Assembly (NCBI RefSeq): GCF_013410405.1
Contig: NZ_JACCFK010000001.1
Location: forward strand, 1,798,001-1,862,000
Length of the DNA: 64,000 bases
Source: Amycolatopsis endophytica
GTDB taxonomy: Bacteria > Actinomycetota > Actinomycetes > Mycobacteriales > Pseudonocardiaceae
Reading direction: 5' to 3'
Position numbers and translations under genes: made by a program. Each line of letters opens with the position of its first letter. Position 1 is the stretch's first letter. Below the pieces are notes generated by a model, which did not search any database, was not told the DNA's origin, and saw only the letters and a program-made list of their open reading frames with translations. Below are positions 7,047 through 17,077 of this stretch, piece after piece.

Positions 7047-9185
7047 TTACCCGCGCTTGATCAAACGGGTGATTCTCTTCGTCGCCGGACTCAGCTCGTC
7101 CACCCTGAGCAGCGCCAATACGCCGAACGACACGCCGAGCCCGACGATACCCTGCACGACCAGCTTGATCCACGCGGTCAGCCGCTCGCCGAAGTCCGGG
7201 ACGACGAAGCCGACCAGCACCGCCGCCACCACGCCGAGCGCGCTCGCCACGACGGTGAAGAGGATCACGCCGAGCACGCGCTTGCTGCGCAGGTTGCCCA
7301 GGCTCACCCACAGCCAGACCTGGCCCATGATCGCGCCGACCACGAACGTCAGCGAGTTGACCATCATCGCGCCGAGCACGATGTTCTGGTCGGACAGCAG
7401 CACCGGGCACAGGTACAGCAGCGGGATCTTGACCAGGGTCATCACAACCATGATCAGCGTCGGGGTGCGGGCGTCCTTCATCGCGTAGAACACCCGCAGC
7501 TGCAGCATGACCAGCGCGTACGGCAGCAGTCCGAAGGCCGAGATGGCCAGCGCCTCGCCCAGCCGGGACGCGTCGGCGGACGAGTTCGCCCCGCCGCTGA
7601 ACAACGCGACACCGATCGAACTGCCGATGACCGACATCACCGCGGCGATCGGCACCAGCATCACCGTCGAGATGCGTGAGGCGTACGACAGGTCCGCGAC
7701 GACCTTGCGGGTGTCACCGTCGGCGGCGTTGCGGGACAGCCGCGGCATGATCGCGGTCAGCAGCGAGACGCCGATGACGCCGTAGGGCAGCTGGAACAGC
7801 AGCCAGGCGTTCGAGTAGATCGTCACCCCGCCCGGGTCACCGCTGGTCAGCACCCGCGTGTTGATGGTGAAGCCGATCTGGCTGACCCCGACGTAACCGA
7901 GGATCCACAGCGCGAGGCCGCCGAACTCCTTCATGCGCTTGTCGATGCCCCAGCGCCACTTGAACCGGAACCCGGTCCGCAGCAGCGGGGGCACCAGGAT
8001 GATCGCCTGGATGACGATGCCCATGGTGACGCCGATGCCGAGCAGCAGCAGCTTCGGCTGGCTCACGTCGACCGGGTCGTCGGCGACGATCTCGCCGGGC
8101 AGGACCAGGTACACCGCGAGCGTGAAGATCACGACCAGGTTGTTCACCACCGGCGCCCACGCGGGCGGCCCGAAGATCTGCTTGGCGTTGAGGATCGCCG
8201 ACAGCAGCGCGAACAGGCCGTAGAACAGGATCTCCGGCAGGAGCAGCCGGGCGAAGGCGTTGGTCAGGTCGGTGGCGCCCTGTGTCGCGTCGTCGTCCAG
8301 GTACAGCGACGTCAGCAGCGGTGCGGCCGCCACCGCGATCACGGTGCCGATCAGCAGGAGCACGAACCCGACGGTCAGCATGCGCTGCGTGTAGGCGGTG
8401 CCGCCGTCCTTGTCGTCCTGGGACCGCACCAGCAACGGCACCACGACACTGCTCAGCACCCCGCCGAGCAGCAGCTCGAACACGATGTTCGGCAGCGTGT
8501 TCGCGATGTTGAACGAGTCGTTGATGATCGTGGTGCCGACGGCCCAGACCAGCATGATCTTCCAGAAGAACCCGGTGATCCGGCTGATCAGCGAGGCGAT
8601 CGCGATCCGGCTGCTGGACTTCGCCAGCGACGGGGCGGCCGGCTTGTCCGGCGCCTCGACCGGCGGGATGAACCCGGTGGCGTCGAGCCCCGGCCCCTCG
8701 CCGAACGACGTCGACGGCGAGGTCGAGATCCGCGGCATCATGCGCGTGGCCAGCGCGTCGTAGGGCCGCAGCACGTCGGGGTCGGCCACCGGCCAGCGGT
8801 TGCCGCCCTGCACACCGCTGATCCGCGGGATCAGCATGGTGGCTTCCGGATCGTTCGGCGGCAGCGGCGGCGCCCCGAAGGGCATGCTGTCCTGGTGCCG
8901 GCGCTCCTGGCGCCACGGCCGCACCGGTTGCCGCTGGTCGGGGCGTGGCCCGCGGCCCGCGGGCGGTGGTTGCCCGCGGTCCGGCGGCTGGCGGCGCGGC
9001 GGCGGTGGCACCCGGTCCGGGGGCAGCTGCCCCTGTTGCCGGTTGCGCTGCTGCGGCCGGGGCCTGCCGTTGGCTGGTGGCGGCGGAACGCGGCGAGCCG
9101 GTTCCTGCGGAGCGCGATCAGGCGGCGGGCGCCGCGTCACGCGGTCGGCGGGACGCTCGGGTGGCCACCCCGGGTCTCTGTCCAA
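7047..9185 (-). CDS. murJ: Lipid II flippase MurJ (MviN) with long N-terminal tail
   Basis: A 712-aa member of the MOP exporter superfamily that moves lipid II across the membrane for peptidoglycan synthesis. The first 185 or so residues are a hydrophilic Pro/Arg/Gln-rich tail, followed by about 14 hydrophobic helices beginning near the LISRITGFFWKIMLV segment. The proposed start is the TTG at 9185 preceded by GGCAGGCG; an internal ATG near 8883 (MPFGAPPLPP) is possible. The tail may be cytoplasmic and regulatory. The pseudokinase that is fused at the C-terminus in mycobacteria is the next gene here. It is 51 bp downstream of the DUF6049 gene and probably shares its operon. Confidence 0.92.
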   Translation of the reverse strand: MDRDPGWPPERPADRVTRRPPPDRAPQEPARRVPPPPANGRPRPQQRNRQQGQLPPDRVPPPPRRQPPDRGQPPPAGRGPRPDQRQPVRPWRQERRHQDSMPFGAPPLPPNDPEATMLIPRISGVQGGNRWPVADPDVLRPYDALATRMMPRISTSPSTSFGEGPGLDATGFIPPVEAPDKPAAPSLAKSSSRIAIASLISRITGFFWKIMLVWAVGTTIINDSFNIANTLPNIVFELLLGGVLSSVVVPLLVRSQDDKDGGTAYTQRMLTVGFVLLLIGTVIAVAAAPLLTSLYLDDDATQGATDLTNAFARLLLPEILFYGLFALLSAILNAKQIFGPPAWAPVVNNLVVIFTLAVYLVLPGEIVADDPVDVSQPKLLLLGIGVTMGIVIQAIILVPPLLRTGFRFKWRWGIDKRMKEFGGLALWILGYVGVSQIGFTINTRVLTSGDPGGVTIYSNAWLLFQLPYGVIGVSLLTAIMPRLSRNAADGDTRKVVADLSYASRISTVMLVPIAAVMSVIGSSIGVALFSGGANSSADASRLGEALAISAFGLLPYALVMLQLRVFYAMKDARTPTLIMVVMTLVKIPLLYLCPVLLSDQNIVLGAMMVNSLTFVVGAIMGQVWLWVSLGNLRSKRVLGVILFTVVASALGVVAAVLVGFVVPDFGERLTAWIKLVVQGIVGLGVSFGVLALLRVDELSPATKRITRLIKRG

Positions 9186-9236
9186 CGCCTGCCCAATCCC
9201 TCGCCGGTCCGGTTGTCGGCTCCCCAGAGTAGCCGG

Positions 9237-11369
9237 TCAGGCCTTCCTGGCCCGGACGCGACGGTAGATCTGCCGCCCGGAGAGCAGGACCAGCGCCGCG
9301 CCGCCCGCGATGGTGAGGACGAGCGTGACCACGCCGTACTCGTTGGACCGCAGCTGGAACCGCGCGGGCTGTCCCAGCGGCGTACCGCCGGGAGTGGTCA
9401 GCGACACGGTCACGCTGAACACACCGGCCCGCTGCGCCTCCGCCGGGATGCGTTCCTGGCCGCCCAGCCCGGCGGGCAGGATCCGGTCCGGCACCGGCTC
9501 GGCGCGCAGGCCCGGGTTGTTGTCCAGCTGGATCCGCACCACGATCTGCACGGGCAGCTTGTTGTCCAGGAAGACCGGCAGCGGCGCGGAACCCGACGCC
9601 ATCGAGATCGGCTGCTCCGGGGTGGCGACGGTGACGCGGCCGAGCAGCGCGTCGAGGTCGGCCCGCGCGTCGGCCGCGGACGCCTCGGCGGCGCCCTGCC
9701 GCGGGCGCCAGGCGGCGGAGGTGTTGCGGACCAGCGCGAAGCGCAGCGGTTCGAGCACCTGCGCAGGCTCGACCTGGGCGGCCGAGTCGATCTGCATCGC
9801 GTTCTGCACGTCGGCCATCGTGGCTTCGATCGAGGCCATCTCGTCGGTGACCGAGGCCGGGGTCGCGGCGGCGACGTCCTCGGCGGTGTAGCTCATCTTG
9901 GCGGTGCCCGCGCTCGCCGTCGCCAGCAGCGCGGGCAACGGCTGCGGCGTCAGCATGCCGCGGTCGGCGAAGTCGCCGACGTTGCGCAGGAACCCGGTCA
10001 GCTCGTCCACCGAGGCGTTCCACCGGCGCGGCGGCGCCACCAGCACCGGGCGCGACGCGGCCGAGGACAGGCCGCCGCGGAAGGCGAGCGCGGCCAGGCC
10101 GTTCTGGGCGGCGATGTCCGGATCGTCCACCGGGGTCGCGGAGGCGGTCTCGTCGTCGGCGTCCGCGCCGGTGAGCCCGGACAGCACCAGCGAGTCGACC
10201 TGCTGCGCCCGCAGCTGGGTGCCGTCGAGGGTGACGGCGCCCGCCGACTGGCTGCTGGTGTTGAGCACGGCGGGCTCGGTGATCAGCGTCCGCACGCCGG
10301 CGTCGCCCAGCGCGGTCTGCGTCGCCTGGTCCACCGCGCCGTCGGTCCACAGCACCCCGTCCTGTGGCGCGACACCGATCAGCTCCCGCACCCGCGCGCC
10401 GGTGTCCAGCGCGAACGGCATCAGGTCACCGCCGCGCACCTTGGACAGCGCGGTGAGGTCGGCGTCGGCGTAGGGCATCTGGACGACGCACCGCCCGGCG
10501 ACCAGCTCGCGCAGCGACTGCAGCCACGCCTTGGCGTCCTCGGCGCCGGTGCCGGCCACGGTGCCGGTCGCGGTGCGGACCTGGTAGCCGCGTGACATCG
10601 CGTCGACGGTGTCGAGCAGGTCCGGGTCGACCGCGAAGCACAACGCGCGCGTCAACCGCGGATCGTCGCGGACCGAGTTCGCCGACTCGACCAGCGCGTG
10701 CAGGCGGCCCCCGTCCCGCAGCTCGTCCGCGAGCACGTCGTCGGAGAGCACCGCGGTGCCGCCGAACGGGGCCGACACGATCCGCGGCCGGGTGTCGGCG
10801 ATCGGCCACAGCATCGTGAACTGCGCCGGAGTCGTGTTCTGCCCGGTCGCCGTCTTGCCGGGCGCGGACAGCACGGGCATCAGCGTGCTCAGCGACGCCA
10901 GCCGCGCCGCGCCGCCGTAGTCCGGGGTGCCGTTGACGTTGACCAGCAGCGGGTACAGGCCCGCGCTGTTCACCCGCAGGTTGCCGCGCGTGCCGTCGAG
11001 GCGGACGGTGACGTTGAGCTGGCCGGTCTCCCCCGGCTCCAGCGTGGACGGCTCGACGTCCAGGAACTCGGTGTTCGAGGCGGGCGCCGCGGCCGAACCG
11101 CTCATCGCGGTGCGCACCTGCTTCTCGGTGGTCACCTTCTGGCCGAGCTCCAGGCGCACCTGCAGGTCGCTGATCCGCCGGTCGCCGATGTTGGTCACGG
11201 TTCCGCTGACGTTGAGCGTCGACGAGGTCGTGGTGATCACCCGCGGGTTGAGCTGCGAGATGTCCAGCCGCAGACGGCTGTCACCGTCGCCGGACTGGGC
11301 CCCCGCGGTGACCGGGGTGAGCATCGCGACCAGGAACGCGACCAACGCCGTGGCGGCGAACCGCTTCAC
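9237..11369 (-). CDS. DUF6049 family exported, membrane-anchored protein (Rv3909-like)
   Basis: A 710-aa protein with an N-terminal signal peptide (about 1-24, ending near TAGAQS), a long extracytoplasmic region rich in immunoglobulin-like beta segments, and a C-terminal transmembrane helix (about 680-702) followed by the basic tail RRVRARKA. This fits the actinobacterial DUF6049 family, always found between the NUDIX gene and murJ. Its start overlaps the NUDIX stop by four bases. Conserved linkage to murJ and cwlM suggests a role in cell-envelope assembly, but no biochemical function is known to me. Confidence 0.8.
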   Translation of the reverse strand: MKRFAATALVAFLVAMLTPVTAGAQSGDGDSRLRLDISQLNPRVITTTSSTLNVSGTVTNIGDRRISDLQVRLELGQKVTTEKQVRTAMSGSAAAPASNTEFLDVEPSTLEPGETGQLNVTVRLDGTRGNLRVNSAGLYPLLVNVNGTPDYGGAARLASLSTLMPVLSAPGKTATGQNTTPAQFTMLWPIADTRPRIVSAPFGGTAVLSDDVLADELRDGGRLHALVESANSVRDDPRLTRALCFAVDPDLLDTVDAMSRGYQVRTATGTVAGTGAEDAKAWLQSLRELVAGRCVVQMPYADADLTALSKVRGGDLMPFALDTGARVRELIGVAPQDGVLWTDGAVDQATQTALGDAGVRTLITEPAVLNTSSQSAGAVTLDGTQLRAQQVDSLVLSGLTGADADDETASATPVDDPDIAAQNGLAALAFRGGLSSAASRPVLVAPPRRWNASVDELTGFLRNVGDFADRGMLTPQPLPALLATASAGTAKMSYTAEDVAAATPASVTDEMASIEATMADVQNAMQIDSAAQVEPAQVLEPLRFALVRNTSAAWRPRQGAAEASAADARADLDALLGRVTVATPEQPISMASGSAPLPVFLDNKLPVQIVVRIQLDNNPGLRAEPVPDRILPAGLGGQERIPAEAQRAGVFSVTVSLTTPGGTPLGQPARFQLRSNEYGVVTLVLTIAGGAALVLLSGRQIYRRVRARKA

Positions 11370-11890
11370 TCCGACGCTCCTTCTGTAGCTCGCGTGTCGT
11401 CGTCGAACAGTTCCCTGGCCTTGCGGACCAGCGACCGCTCGTCGGTGTGGGCGAGCCGGGTCTCCAGGTCGGCGACCGGTACCCAGGCCACCTCGGTGAC
11501 CTCCGAGTCCTCGTCGGACAGCTCGCCGCCGGTGGCTTCCAGCAGGAAATGATGCACCGTCTTGTGCACCCGCCGACGCTCGGCCACGAACCAGTAGTCG
11601 ATGGTGCCCAGCGGCCGCAGCACTTCCGCCGAGATGCCCGTCTCTTCCTTCACCTCGCGCACGGCAGTCTGCTCGATCGTCTCGCCGTCCTCGATGTGGC
11701 CCTTCGGCAGCGACCAGAAGAGCCTGCCGTGGCGGTCCAGCTTGCCGATCAGCACCGCGTTCGCCCTGGCCGGGTCGACCACGAGACCGCCGGCGGAGGT
11801 CTCCACCGAGGTCTTCATCCGCCTGCCGCGGCGGCGGCGTGACCGGCGACGCGGCTTACCCCCGCCGGAGCGACCGGCCGATCCAGACAT
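11366..11890 (-). CDS. NUDIX hydrolase (MutT4/Rv3908-like)
   Basis: A 174-aa NUDIX hydrolase. The NUDIX box runs from residue 64 to 86 (G-x5-E-x7-REVKEETGI), with all metal-binding glutamates present. The first 24 residues are extremely Arg/Gly-rich ([11 protein letters not shown]) and may be a nucleic-acid- or nucleotide-contacting tail. Starting at Met25 would remove it, but the -10 hexamer placed for a leaderless transcript at 11890 supports the longer start. M. tuberculosis Rv3908 is described as a mutator-type MutT homologue, so a nucleotide or diadenosine polyphosphate substrate is possible. First gene of the operon NUDIX-DUF6049-murJ-pseudokinase-sigM. Confidence 0.88.
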   Translation of the reverse strand: MSGSAGRSGGGKPRRRSRRRRGRRMKTSVETSAGGLVVDPARANAVLIGKLDRHGRLFWSLPKGHIEDGETIEQTAVREVKEETGISAEVLRPLGTIDYWFVAERRRVHKTVHHFLLEATGGELSDEDSEVTEVAWVPVADLETRLAHTDERSLVRKARELFDDDTRATEGASE

Positions 11891-11896
11891 GCTGCG

Positions 11897-11902
11897 ATGC
11901 TA
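11897..11902 (-). promoter_or_regulatory. -10 hexamer TAGCAT for a leaderless NUDIX transcript
   Basis: On the minus strand TAGCAT occupies exactly -12 to -7 relative to the A of the ATG at 11890, the TANNNT spacing typical of leaderless mRNAs in Actinobacteria. Confidence 0.5.
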
Positions 11903-11937
11903 GTGCGTCGTGGCCCCCGCGGGCCGCGACTGCGTAG

Positions 11938-11969
11938 TTGACTGTTCACTCCTGGTCGATGGGTAGGCT
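11938..11969 (+). promoter_or_regulatory. Candidate promoter of cca
   Basis: TTGACT (11938-11943) and TAGGCT (11964-11969) resemble -35 and -10 elements with a 20-nt spacer, which is long. The -10 lies 47 bp ahead of the cca start, leaving room for the CGGAGG ribosome-binding site at 11998-12003. Confidence 0.4.
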
Positions 11970-12015
11970 GGTTCCCCGTGTCTGTTGAGTCCACTCCGGA
12001 GGCGGTCCGATCCCG

Positions 12016-13464
12016 GTGAACGAGCTGACCGCGAAGCGGAACGCGGTGACCGAGCTGATGCGCATCTCGCCGCTGGCCGATGAGCTGGCCGGGCTGTTCG
12101 CCAAGGCCGGGCACCGGCTGTACCTGGTGGGCGGGAGCGTGCGGGACGCGCTGCTCGGCCGCCTGTCCGCCGATCTCGACTTCACCACCGACGCGCGGCC
12201 GGAGCGAATACTGGAGATCGTGCGCGGCTGGGCCGACGGCGTGTGGGAGGCGGGCATCGCCTTCGGCACGGTCGGCGTCACCAAGCGCGGATCGACGCTG
12301 GAGATCACCACGTTCCGCGCCGACGTCTACGACCGGGTCAGCCGCAACCCGGAGGTCACCTTCGGCGATTCGATCGAGGGCGACCTGCGGCGCCGTGACT
12401 TCACCGTCAACGCGATGGCCATCGACTTGTCGACCAAACAGTTCGTCGATCCCCACGACGGGCTGGACGCGCTGCGGCGGAAGGTGCTCGACACGCCGGC
12501 CACGCCCGAGGAGTCCTTCGCCGACGATCCGCTGCGCATGCTGCGTGCCGCCCGGTTCGTCGCCCAGCTCGGCTTCGAGCCCGCGCCGCGTGTGGTGTCC
12601 GCGATGACGGAGATGGCGGGCGAGATCGAGCGGATCACCGCGGAGCGCGTGCAGACCGAGGTGTCGAAGCTGCTGCTCGGCCGGTTCCCCCGGCACGGGC
12701 TGGAGCTGATGGTCGACACCGGGCTGGCCGGTCACGTGCTGCCCGAGGTGGCCGGCATGCGGCTCGCGATCGACGAACACCACCAGCACAAGGACGTCTA
12801 CCAGCATTCGCTGACCGTGCTGGAGCAGGCGATCGCGCTGGAGCGCCGGGACGATCCGGACGCCGGACCCGACCTCGTGCTCCGGCTGGCCGCGCTGCTG
12901 CACGACATCGGCAAACCGGACACCCGCCGCTTCGAGCCCGGCGGCGGGGTGAGTTTCCACCACCACGAGGTCGTCGGCGCGAAGATGGCCCGCAAGCGTT
13001 TGCGTGCCTTGAAGTACCCGAAGCAGGTGATCGAGGACGTCGGCCAGCTCGTGTTCCTCCACCTGCGGTTCCACGGCTACGGCAAGGGCGAGTGGACCGA
13101 CTCGGCGGTGCGCCGGTACGTGACCGACGCCGGTGAGTTGCTGCCGCGCCTGCACAAGCTGGTGCGGGCCGACTGCACGACGCGGAACAAGCGCAAGGCG
13201 GCCGCGCTGCAGCGGACCTACGACGAGCTCGAGGAGCGGATCGCGCGCATCCAGGCCGACGAGGACCTCGCGAAGGTGCGGCCCGACCTGGACGGCAACG
13301 AGATCATGAAGATCCTCGGCCTGCCGCCCGGTCCGATGGTCGGCAAAGCGTGGAAGCACCTGAAGGAACTGCGCCTGGACCGCGGCCCGCTCGACCACGA
13401 CGAGGCGATCGCCGAGCTGCGCCGCTGGGCGGAGGAAAACGGCGTCGCACCTCCCGCGCTGTAA
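12016..13464 (+). CDS. cca: CCA tRNA nucleotidyltransferase
   Basis: A 482-aa class II nucleotidyltransferase that adds or repairs the 3' CCA of tRNAs; the M. tuberculosis orthologue Rv3907c is named pcnA. The catalytic head is clear: LVGGSVRDALLGR near residue 38 and the acidic pair in DLDFTTDA. The amino-acid template for CTP/ATP choice follows, and an HD-type domain (HDIGKPDTRR near residue 296) typical of actinobacterial enzymes comes next. The start is GTG at 12016. It is divergent from the NUDIX operon, as in mycobacteria. Confidence 0.95.
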   Translation: MNELTAKRNAVTELMRISPLADELAGLFAKAGHRLYLVGGSVRDALLGRLSADLDFTTDARPERILEIVRGWADGVWEAGIAFGTVGVTKRGSTLEITTFRADVYDRVSRNPEVTFGDSIEGDLRRRDFTVNAMAIDLSTKQFVDPHDGLDALRRKVLDTPATPEESFADDPLRMLRAARFVAQLGFEPAPRVVSAMTEMAGEIERITAERVQTEVSKLLLGRFPRHGLELMVDTGLAGHVLPEVAGMRLAIDEHHQHKDVYQHSLTVLEQAIALERRDDPDAGPDLVLRLAALLHDIGKPDTRRFEPGGGVSFHHHEVVGAKMARKRLRALKYPKQVIEDVGQLVFLHLRFHGYGKGEWTDSAVRRYVTDAGELLPRLHKLVRADCTTRNKRKAAALQRTYDELEERIARIQADEDLAKVRPDLDGNEIMKILGLPPGPMVGKAWKHLKELRLDRGPLDHDEAIAELRRWAEENGVAPPAL

Positions 13465-13498
13465 CTTACGAGGCGGCCGAGACGACCGGGAGGTCGTG

Positions 13499-14788
13499 AT
13501 GTCCGCACCGCGCGCGGCGAGTTATCTGGGCACCCTCCTGCGAAGGGGGGCGCCCGCGATGGCGGGCGCGACCGGCGGTCTCGACGACGGGATCGCCGAT
13601 CCGGCACCGGTCCCGGCACTGCGCCGGATGCGCCGGACGGCCGGACCGGTCGACCTCGCGGCGCGGGACAACCTGCTGCTCCGCGCCACCCGGTACGTCG
13701 CGATGGTGCCGCTGGCCTACCGCGTCCTGGCGGTGGCCGGGGCGCTGGCCGCGTTCCTCGCCGGTGGCCACGGCGGCGTCGTGCCGGTGGTGGCGGTCGC
13801 GGTGGTACTGATCGCGTGGAACGTCTTCGGACTGCGCTGGCTGGTGCGGTCGGCGCCGTTCCATTCGCGGGGCGCCGTGCGGTTGCTGGCGCTGGACGTG
13901 GTGCTCACCGTCGTGGCGAACCTGGTGGTCGCGGCACTGGTCCCGGAACCGGCGTTCGCGGCGGCGATGCAGGTGCCGGGCAAGGAACTGCTCGGCGGCG
14001 TGGCGCTGCTGACGCTCGCGCTCGGGCTGGGTCACGGGCTCGGCCTGATGATCTTGAGCGTGCCGCTGGCCGGGATCGCGTGGTGGTTCAACTCCGGTTC
14101 GTTCAACGTGAAACAAGCGGTGTCCGGACTCGCCACGATGGCCGGGGTCCTGGTGACCGCGACGGGCGCGCTGGTGCTGCTCGGTCTCGGCACCCGGCTC
14201 GCGCTGGCGTACGGGATCCGGCACGGACGCGAGGCCGAGCGCGCGCGGCAGCACCGCATGCTGCACGACACCGTGCTGCAAACGCTGGAGACGATGGCGC
14301 TTCCCGGTGCGGGCAGCCCGGAACACCAGCTCAGCGAGATGCGCCGGCTGGCCCGCGCGCACGCGATCGAGCTGCGGCAGACGATCGAAGGCGCGGAAGG
14401 CAGCGGCCCACTGGGCGCCAAACTCGCCGCGCTGGCCGCGGAAATGGCCCGCGACGGCCTGCGCGCCCAGCTGGTCATGGCGGAACTCGACGCGGACACC
14501 CTGACCGAGGTCCGGCAGGTCGCGATCCGCGACGCCGCACGGGAAGCGCTGCGCAACACGTTGAAGCACTCGGGAACCGACCGCGTCGTGGTCCGGGCCG
14601 AGGAGCGCGACGGCGGCGTGGCGGTCGTGATCCGCGACCACGGCGCCGGTTTCGACGAAACGGACCGCCCACCGGGCTTCGGCATCAGCGAGTCGATCAC
14701 GGCGAGGCTGACCGAAGCGGGCGGCCAGGCGCTGGTCGAGTCGAGCCCGGGCAGCGGAACTCGCGTGACGCTCTGGATGCCGCGATGA
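13499..14788 (+). CDS. Sensor histidine kinase, HisKA_3/NarL-type, no adjacent regulator
   Basis: A 429-aa protein beginning at the ATG at 13499, six bases after GGGAGG. Its N-terminal part has several hydrophobic segments (roughly residues 70-240). The dimerisation/phosphoacceptor helix MLHDTVLQTLE (His near residue 260) follows. The C-terminal HATPase domain has the N-box region AREALRNTLKHS, the G1 box DHGAGFD and a G2 region GFGISESI. Kinases of this class normally pair with LuxR-type response regulators, but none is next to it, so it is an orphan or signals to a regulator elsewhere, possibly the one at 40858-41496. Signal unknown. Confidence 0.82.
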   Translation: MSAPRAASYLGTLLRRGAPAMAGATGGLDDGIADPAPVPALRRMRRTAGPVDLAARDNLLLRATRYVAMVPLAYRVLAVAGALAAFLAGGHGGVVPVVAVAVVLIAWNVFGLRWLVRSAPFHSRGAVRLLALDVVLTVVANLVVAALVPEPAFAAAMQVPGKELLGGVALLTLALGLGHGLGLMILSVPLAGIAWWFNSGSFNVKQAVSGLATMAGVLVTATGALVLLGLGTRLALAYGIRHGREAERARQHRMLHDTVLQTLETMALPGAGSPEHQLSEMRRLARAHAIELRQTIEGAEGSGPLGAKLAALAAEMARDGLRAQLVMAELDADTLTEVRQVAIRDAAREALRNTLKHSGTDRVVVRAEERDGGVAVVIRDHGAGFDETDRPPGFGISESITARLTEAGGQALVESSPGSGTRVTLWMPR

Positions 14789-14842
14789 TCACCGGGGTAT
14801 CCCGCGGCAGGGTGCGTTCGCGCCGAAAGGGGCTGATCGACG

Positions 14843-15157
14843 GTGGATAACTTCCCGCACATGACCGAAGAACAGAACGAAACCCAGAGGCTCGCCATCG
14901 AAGCACTGGAGATTGCCCGCCTCGCCCGCGACGAAGCCGCGGCCTCGAGAGTCCTTGCCGCAGGGGCATCGAACGACGTTGGCGAGGTCAAGGCCGAGCT
15001 GAAAGCGCACACCCGCGTGCTCAACGCCCTTCGTGAGACTCAGGTCGAACACGGCCAGCGGCTGGACCGGGTCGAGACCGAGATGCGGAACGGCTTCGCG
15101 ATGATGGCGCAGGGGATGGCCCGCATCACCGAGCTGATCGAAAGTCGCGAAAGCTAG
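14843..15157 (+). CDS. Small helical coiled-coil protein of unknown function
   Basis: A 104-aa protein, starting at GTG 14843 or ATG 14861. It is highly charged and helical with heptad-like leucine/valine spacing, a run such as LRETQVEHGQRLDRVETEM resembling short coiled-coil proteins found as hypothetical genes in Actinobacteria. No catalytic motif, signal peptide or membrane segment is seen. It lies 54 bp after the sensor kinase and its end overlaps the convergent TNT-like gene by four bases. Function not recognised. Confidence 0.6.
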   Translation: MDNFPHMTEEQNETQRLAIEALEIARLARDEAAASRVLAAGASNDVGEVKAELKAHTRVLNALRETQVEHGQRLDRVETEMRNGFAMMAQGMARITELIESRES

Positions 15158-17007
15158 ATCCGTTCCAGGGCCCCGATCTCGACATGCTGCCCGGTGGCGT
15201 ACGGCAGGAAGTACGCCACCGCGCCACCCGGCAGCGCACCCCACGGCTCGGTCACACCGGTGAGCACCCGCAGCGGCCGTGCGACGCGGTAGAGCGCCTG
15301 CTGTCCCTCCCGGTCCGGGACGAGTGACGTTTCCGGGAACCGGGCCGTCTCCTCGTGCAGCAGGTTCCCGGTTTCCGCCCCGAACCGGACCAGTGTCGTT
15401 CCGGCGGCCAGTGTGATCAGGCGCTTCGCCCGGAACATCGTCAACGGTGGCTCGCCGCGCATCGGCTGGATCGGCCAGCTGCCTTCGTCGTCGACCACTC
15501 GCACCGGGTAGAGCAGCAACGATCCGAGCAGGAACCGCGCCGCCTCCTCCACCCGGGCGAACGCGGCGGGCTCCGCGCCGTCCGGGCCGGTGACCTCCCA
15601 GCTCGACTCGGTGCGCCGCAGACTCCACGCGCCTTCGGCCCGCGAACCGATGCGGTACGAACGGGCCGCGATGCCGTACTCGGCCAGCCGCCGTTCCAGG
15701 ACGGTCAGCACCTCCGACGCCCGCAGCCCGTACGGCGGGTCGCCGCCGCGATCGGTCAGCGTGACCGCGTCGACCTCACCGGCCGCGGGCTGCGGCGGCA
15801 GCGGCTCGCCCCGCAACTCCGCCTCCGCCGCGGCGAGCAGGTGCGGCGGCACGTGCGGCACGCGGTAGCCGTGCGCGCGGATGTGCCCGGCCAGCTCCGG
15901 CTGCGGCGGCAGACCGTACTTGCGCAGGTAGTGCGGCACGGCGGCGGCCCAGATCCATTCGCCGTCGGTGTGGAAGGCGTCGGGCACCTCGGGCGGGTTC
16001 ACCGGGGCGAACAGGTCCGGCAGGCGGTACGGCCTGCTCACCGCGACGGGTGCGCGGTAGAGGTAGTCGAACAGGGCGCGGGCCTCCTCCGGTGGCAGCG
16101 CCTGCCGGTTGACCACGGGCGGTTCGCCGGGGTTCTGCGCGTCGACCACCGCCGCGTGCCGGAACGTCGCGTCCACCGGCAGACCGGCCTTGGCCGCGAG
16201 CCAGTCCGGGACCTGCTCGCGCTCGCGTGGGAACTGCTCCAGCTCCGCCTCGTACGCGCGGGCGGTCGGCCGTCCCGCCGGCGACTGGCGCCAGTTCGGC
16301 TCCGCCTCCGCGTCGTGGTCGAACGCGAAGTCCGCGGGCGCGACCAGCGTCAGGGTGCCCTTGAACCACGTCCCGGCGCCCGGCTGGTACATCGCGGCGC
16401 GTAGTTCGCTGAACAACTGCCCGAGCCGTGGCGACGCGGGCAGCGACACCGATTCGCCCTCGCCCGCCGCCCTGACTTCGATCTCCGCGTAGTCCCCGAC
16501 CTGACGGAACTGGGCCGCGATGCGCTCCCAGCCGTTGGGCACCACGGTCCGCAGCAGCCGCGCGATGTCGCGCACCATCTCCTGCGGGTCACCGACGCCC
16601 AGCGTGCGCGCGCCGACGGTGAAGTCGTGCCGTTCCTGCCAGATCGCGGTGATCTCGTCCTCGGTGGCGGTGACGCCGAAGTCGCGCAGGCCGAGCTGCC
16701 GCGCGCGCACCTCGTCGGTGCCGTTCCACCGCAGGGTCAGGCCCTCGCCGGGCGCGATGCGGTAGGTGTCGTCGTCGAAGAGGCAGTGCGTCTGCAGGCT
16801 GAAGGTGGCCGCGACCTCGGATTCCGGCACGACCTTCGCCGGGCGCGACTCGAACCCGGTGTCGAAGTCCGCGGGCGCGTCCTCCCCCGGCGCGGCCACG
16901 AGCAGCACCGACGCGTCCGCGGTGGAGCGCTGCGCCGCGAAGACCCGCCCCTGCCAGACGGCGTACAGCCCGTCCGGACGTTCCGCCAACTCGACCCGGT
17001 ACCGCAC
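15154..17007 (-). CDS. TNT-like domain protein B (distal gene of the CpnT-like cluster)
   Basis: A 617-aa protein; the GTG at 17007 follows GGGGG, and a TTG at 17040 is an alternative. N-terminal part (about 1-150): a beta-rich domain not found in protein A. Middle (about 170-280): PNGWERIAAQFRQVGDYAE and ELRAAMYQPGAGTW, resembling YezG/DUF600-type immunity domains (moderate confidence). Next comes a module with DGEWIWAAAVPHYLRKYGL shared with protein A. The C-terminus (about 510-617) matches the TNT (DUF4237) family, the NAD+ glycohydrolase domain of M. tuberculosis CpnT: LVRFGAETGNLL and VTEPWGALPGGAVAYFLP. The usual glutamine after GGG is Ala, so NADase activity is doubtful. No signal peptide. 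Confidence 0.72.
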   Translation of the reverse strand: MRYRVELAERPDGLYAVWQGRVFAAQRSTADASVLLVAAPGEDAPADFDTGFESRPAKVVPESEVAATFSLQTHCLFDDDTYRIAPGEGLTLRWNGTDEVRARQLGLRDFGVTATEDEITAIWQERHDFTVGARTLGVGDPQEMVRDIARLLRTVVPNGWERIAAQFRQVGDYAEIEVRAAGEGESVSLPASPRLGQLFSELRAAMYQPGAGTWFKGTLTLVAPADFAFDHDAEAEPNWRQSPAGRPTARAYEAELEQFPREREQVPDWLAAKAGLPVDATFRHAAVVDAQNPGEPPVVNRQALPPEEARALFDYLYRAPVAVSRPYRLPDLFAPVNPPEVPDAFHTDGEWIWAAAVPHYLRKYGLPPQPELAGHIRAHGYRVPHVPPHLLAAAEAELRGEPLPPQPAAGEVDAVTLTDRGGDPPYGLRASEVLTVLERRLAEYGIAARSYRIGSRAEGAWSLRRTESSWEVTGPDGAEPAAFARVEEAARFLLGSLLLYPVRVVDDEGSWPIQPMRGEPPLTMFRAKRLITLAAGTTLVRFGAETGNLLHEETARFPETSLVPDREGQQALYRVARPLRVLTGVTEPWGALPGGAVAYFLPYATGQHVEIGALERI

Positions 17008-17077
17008 GAGGACCCCCCGCTCGTCGAAATGCCCGTCCAATGTAGCCGGATGGGGGCGCCGCGCACCGGGGCCAGGG

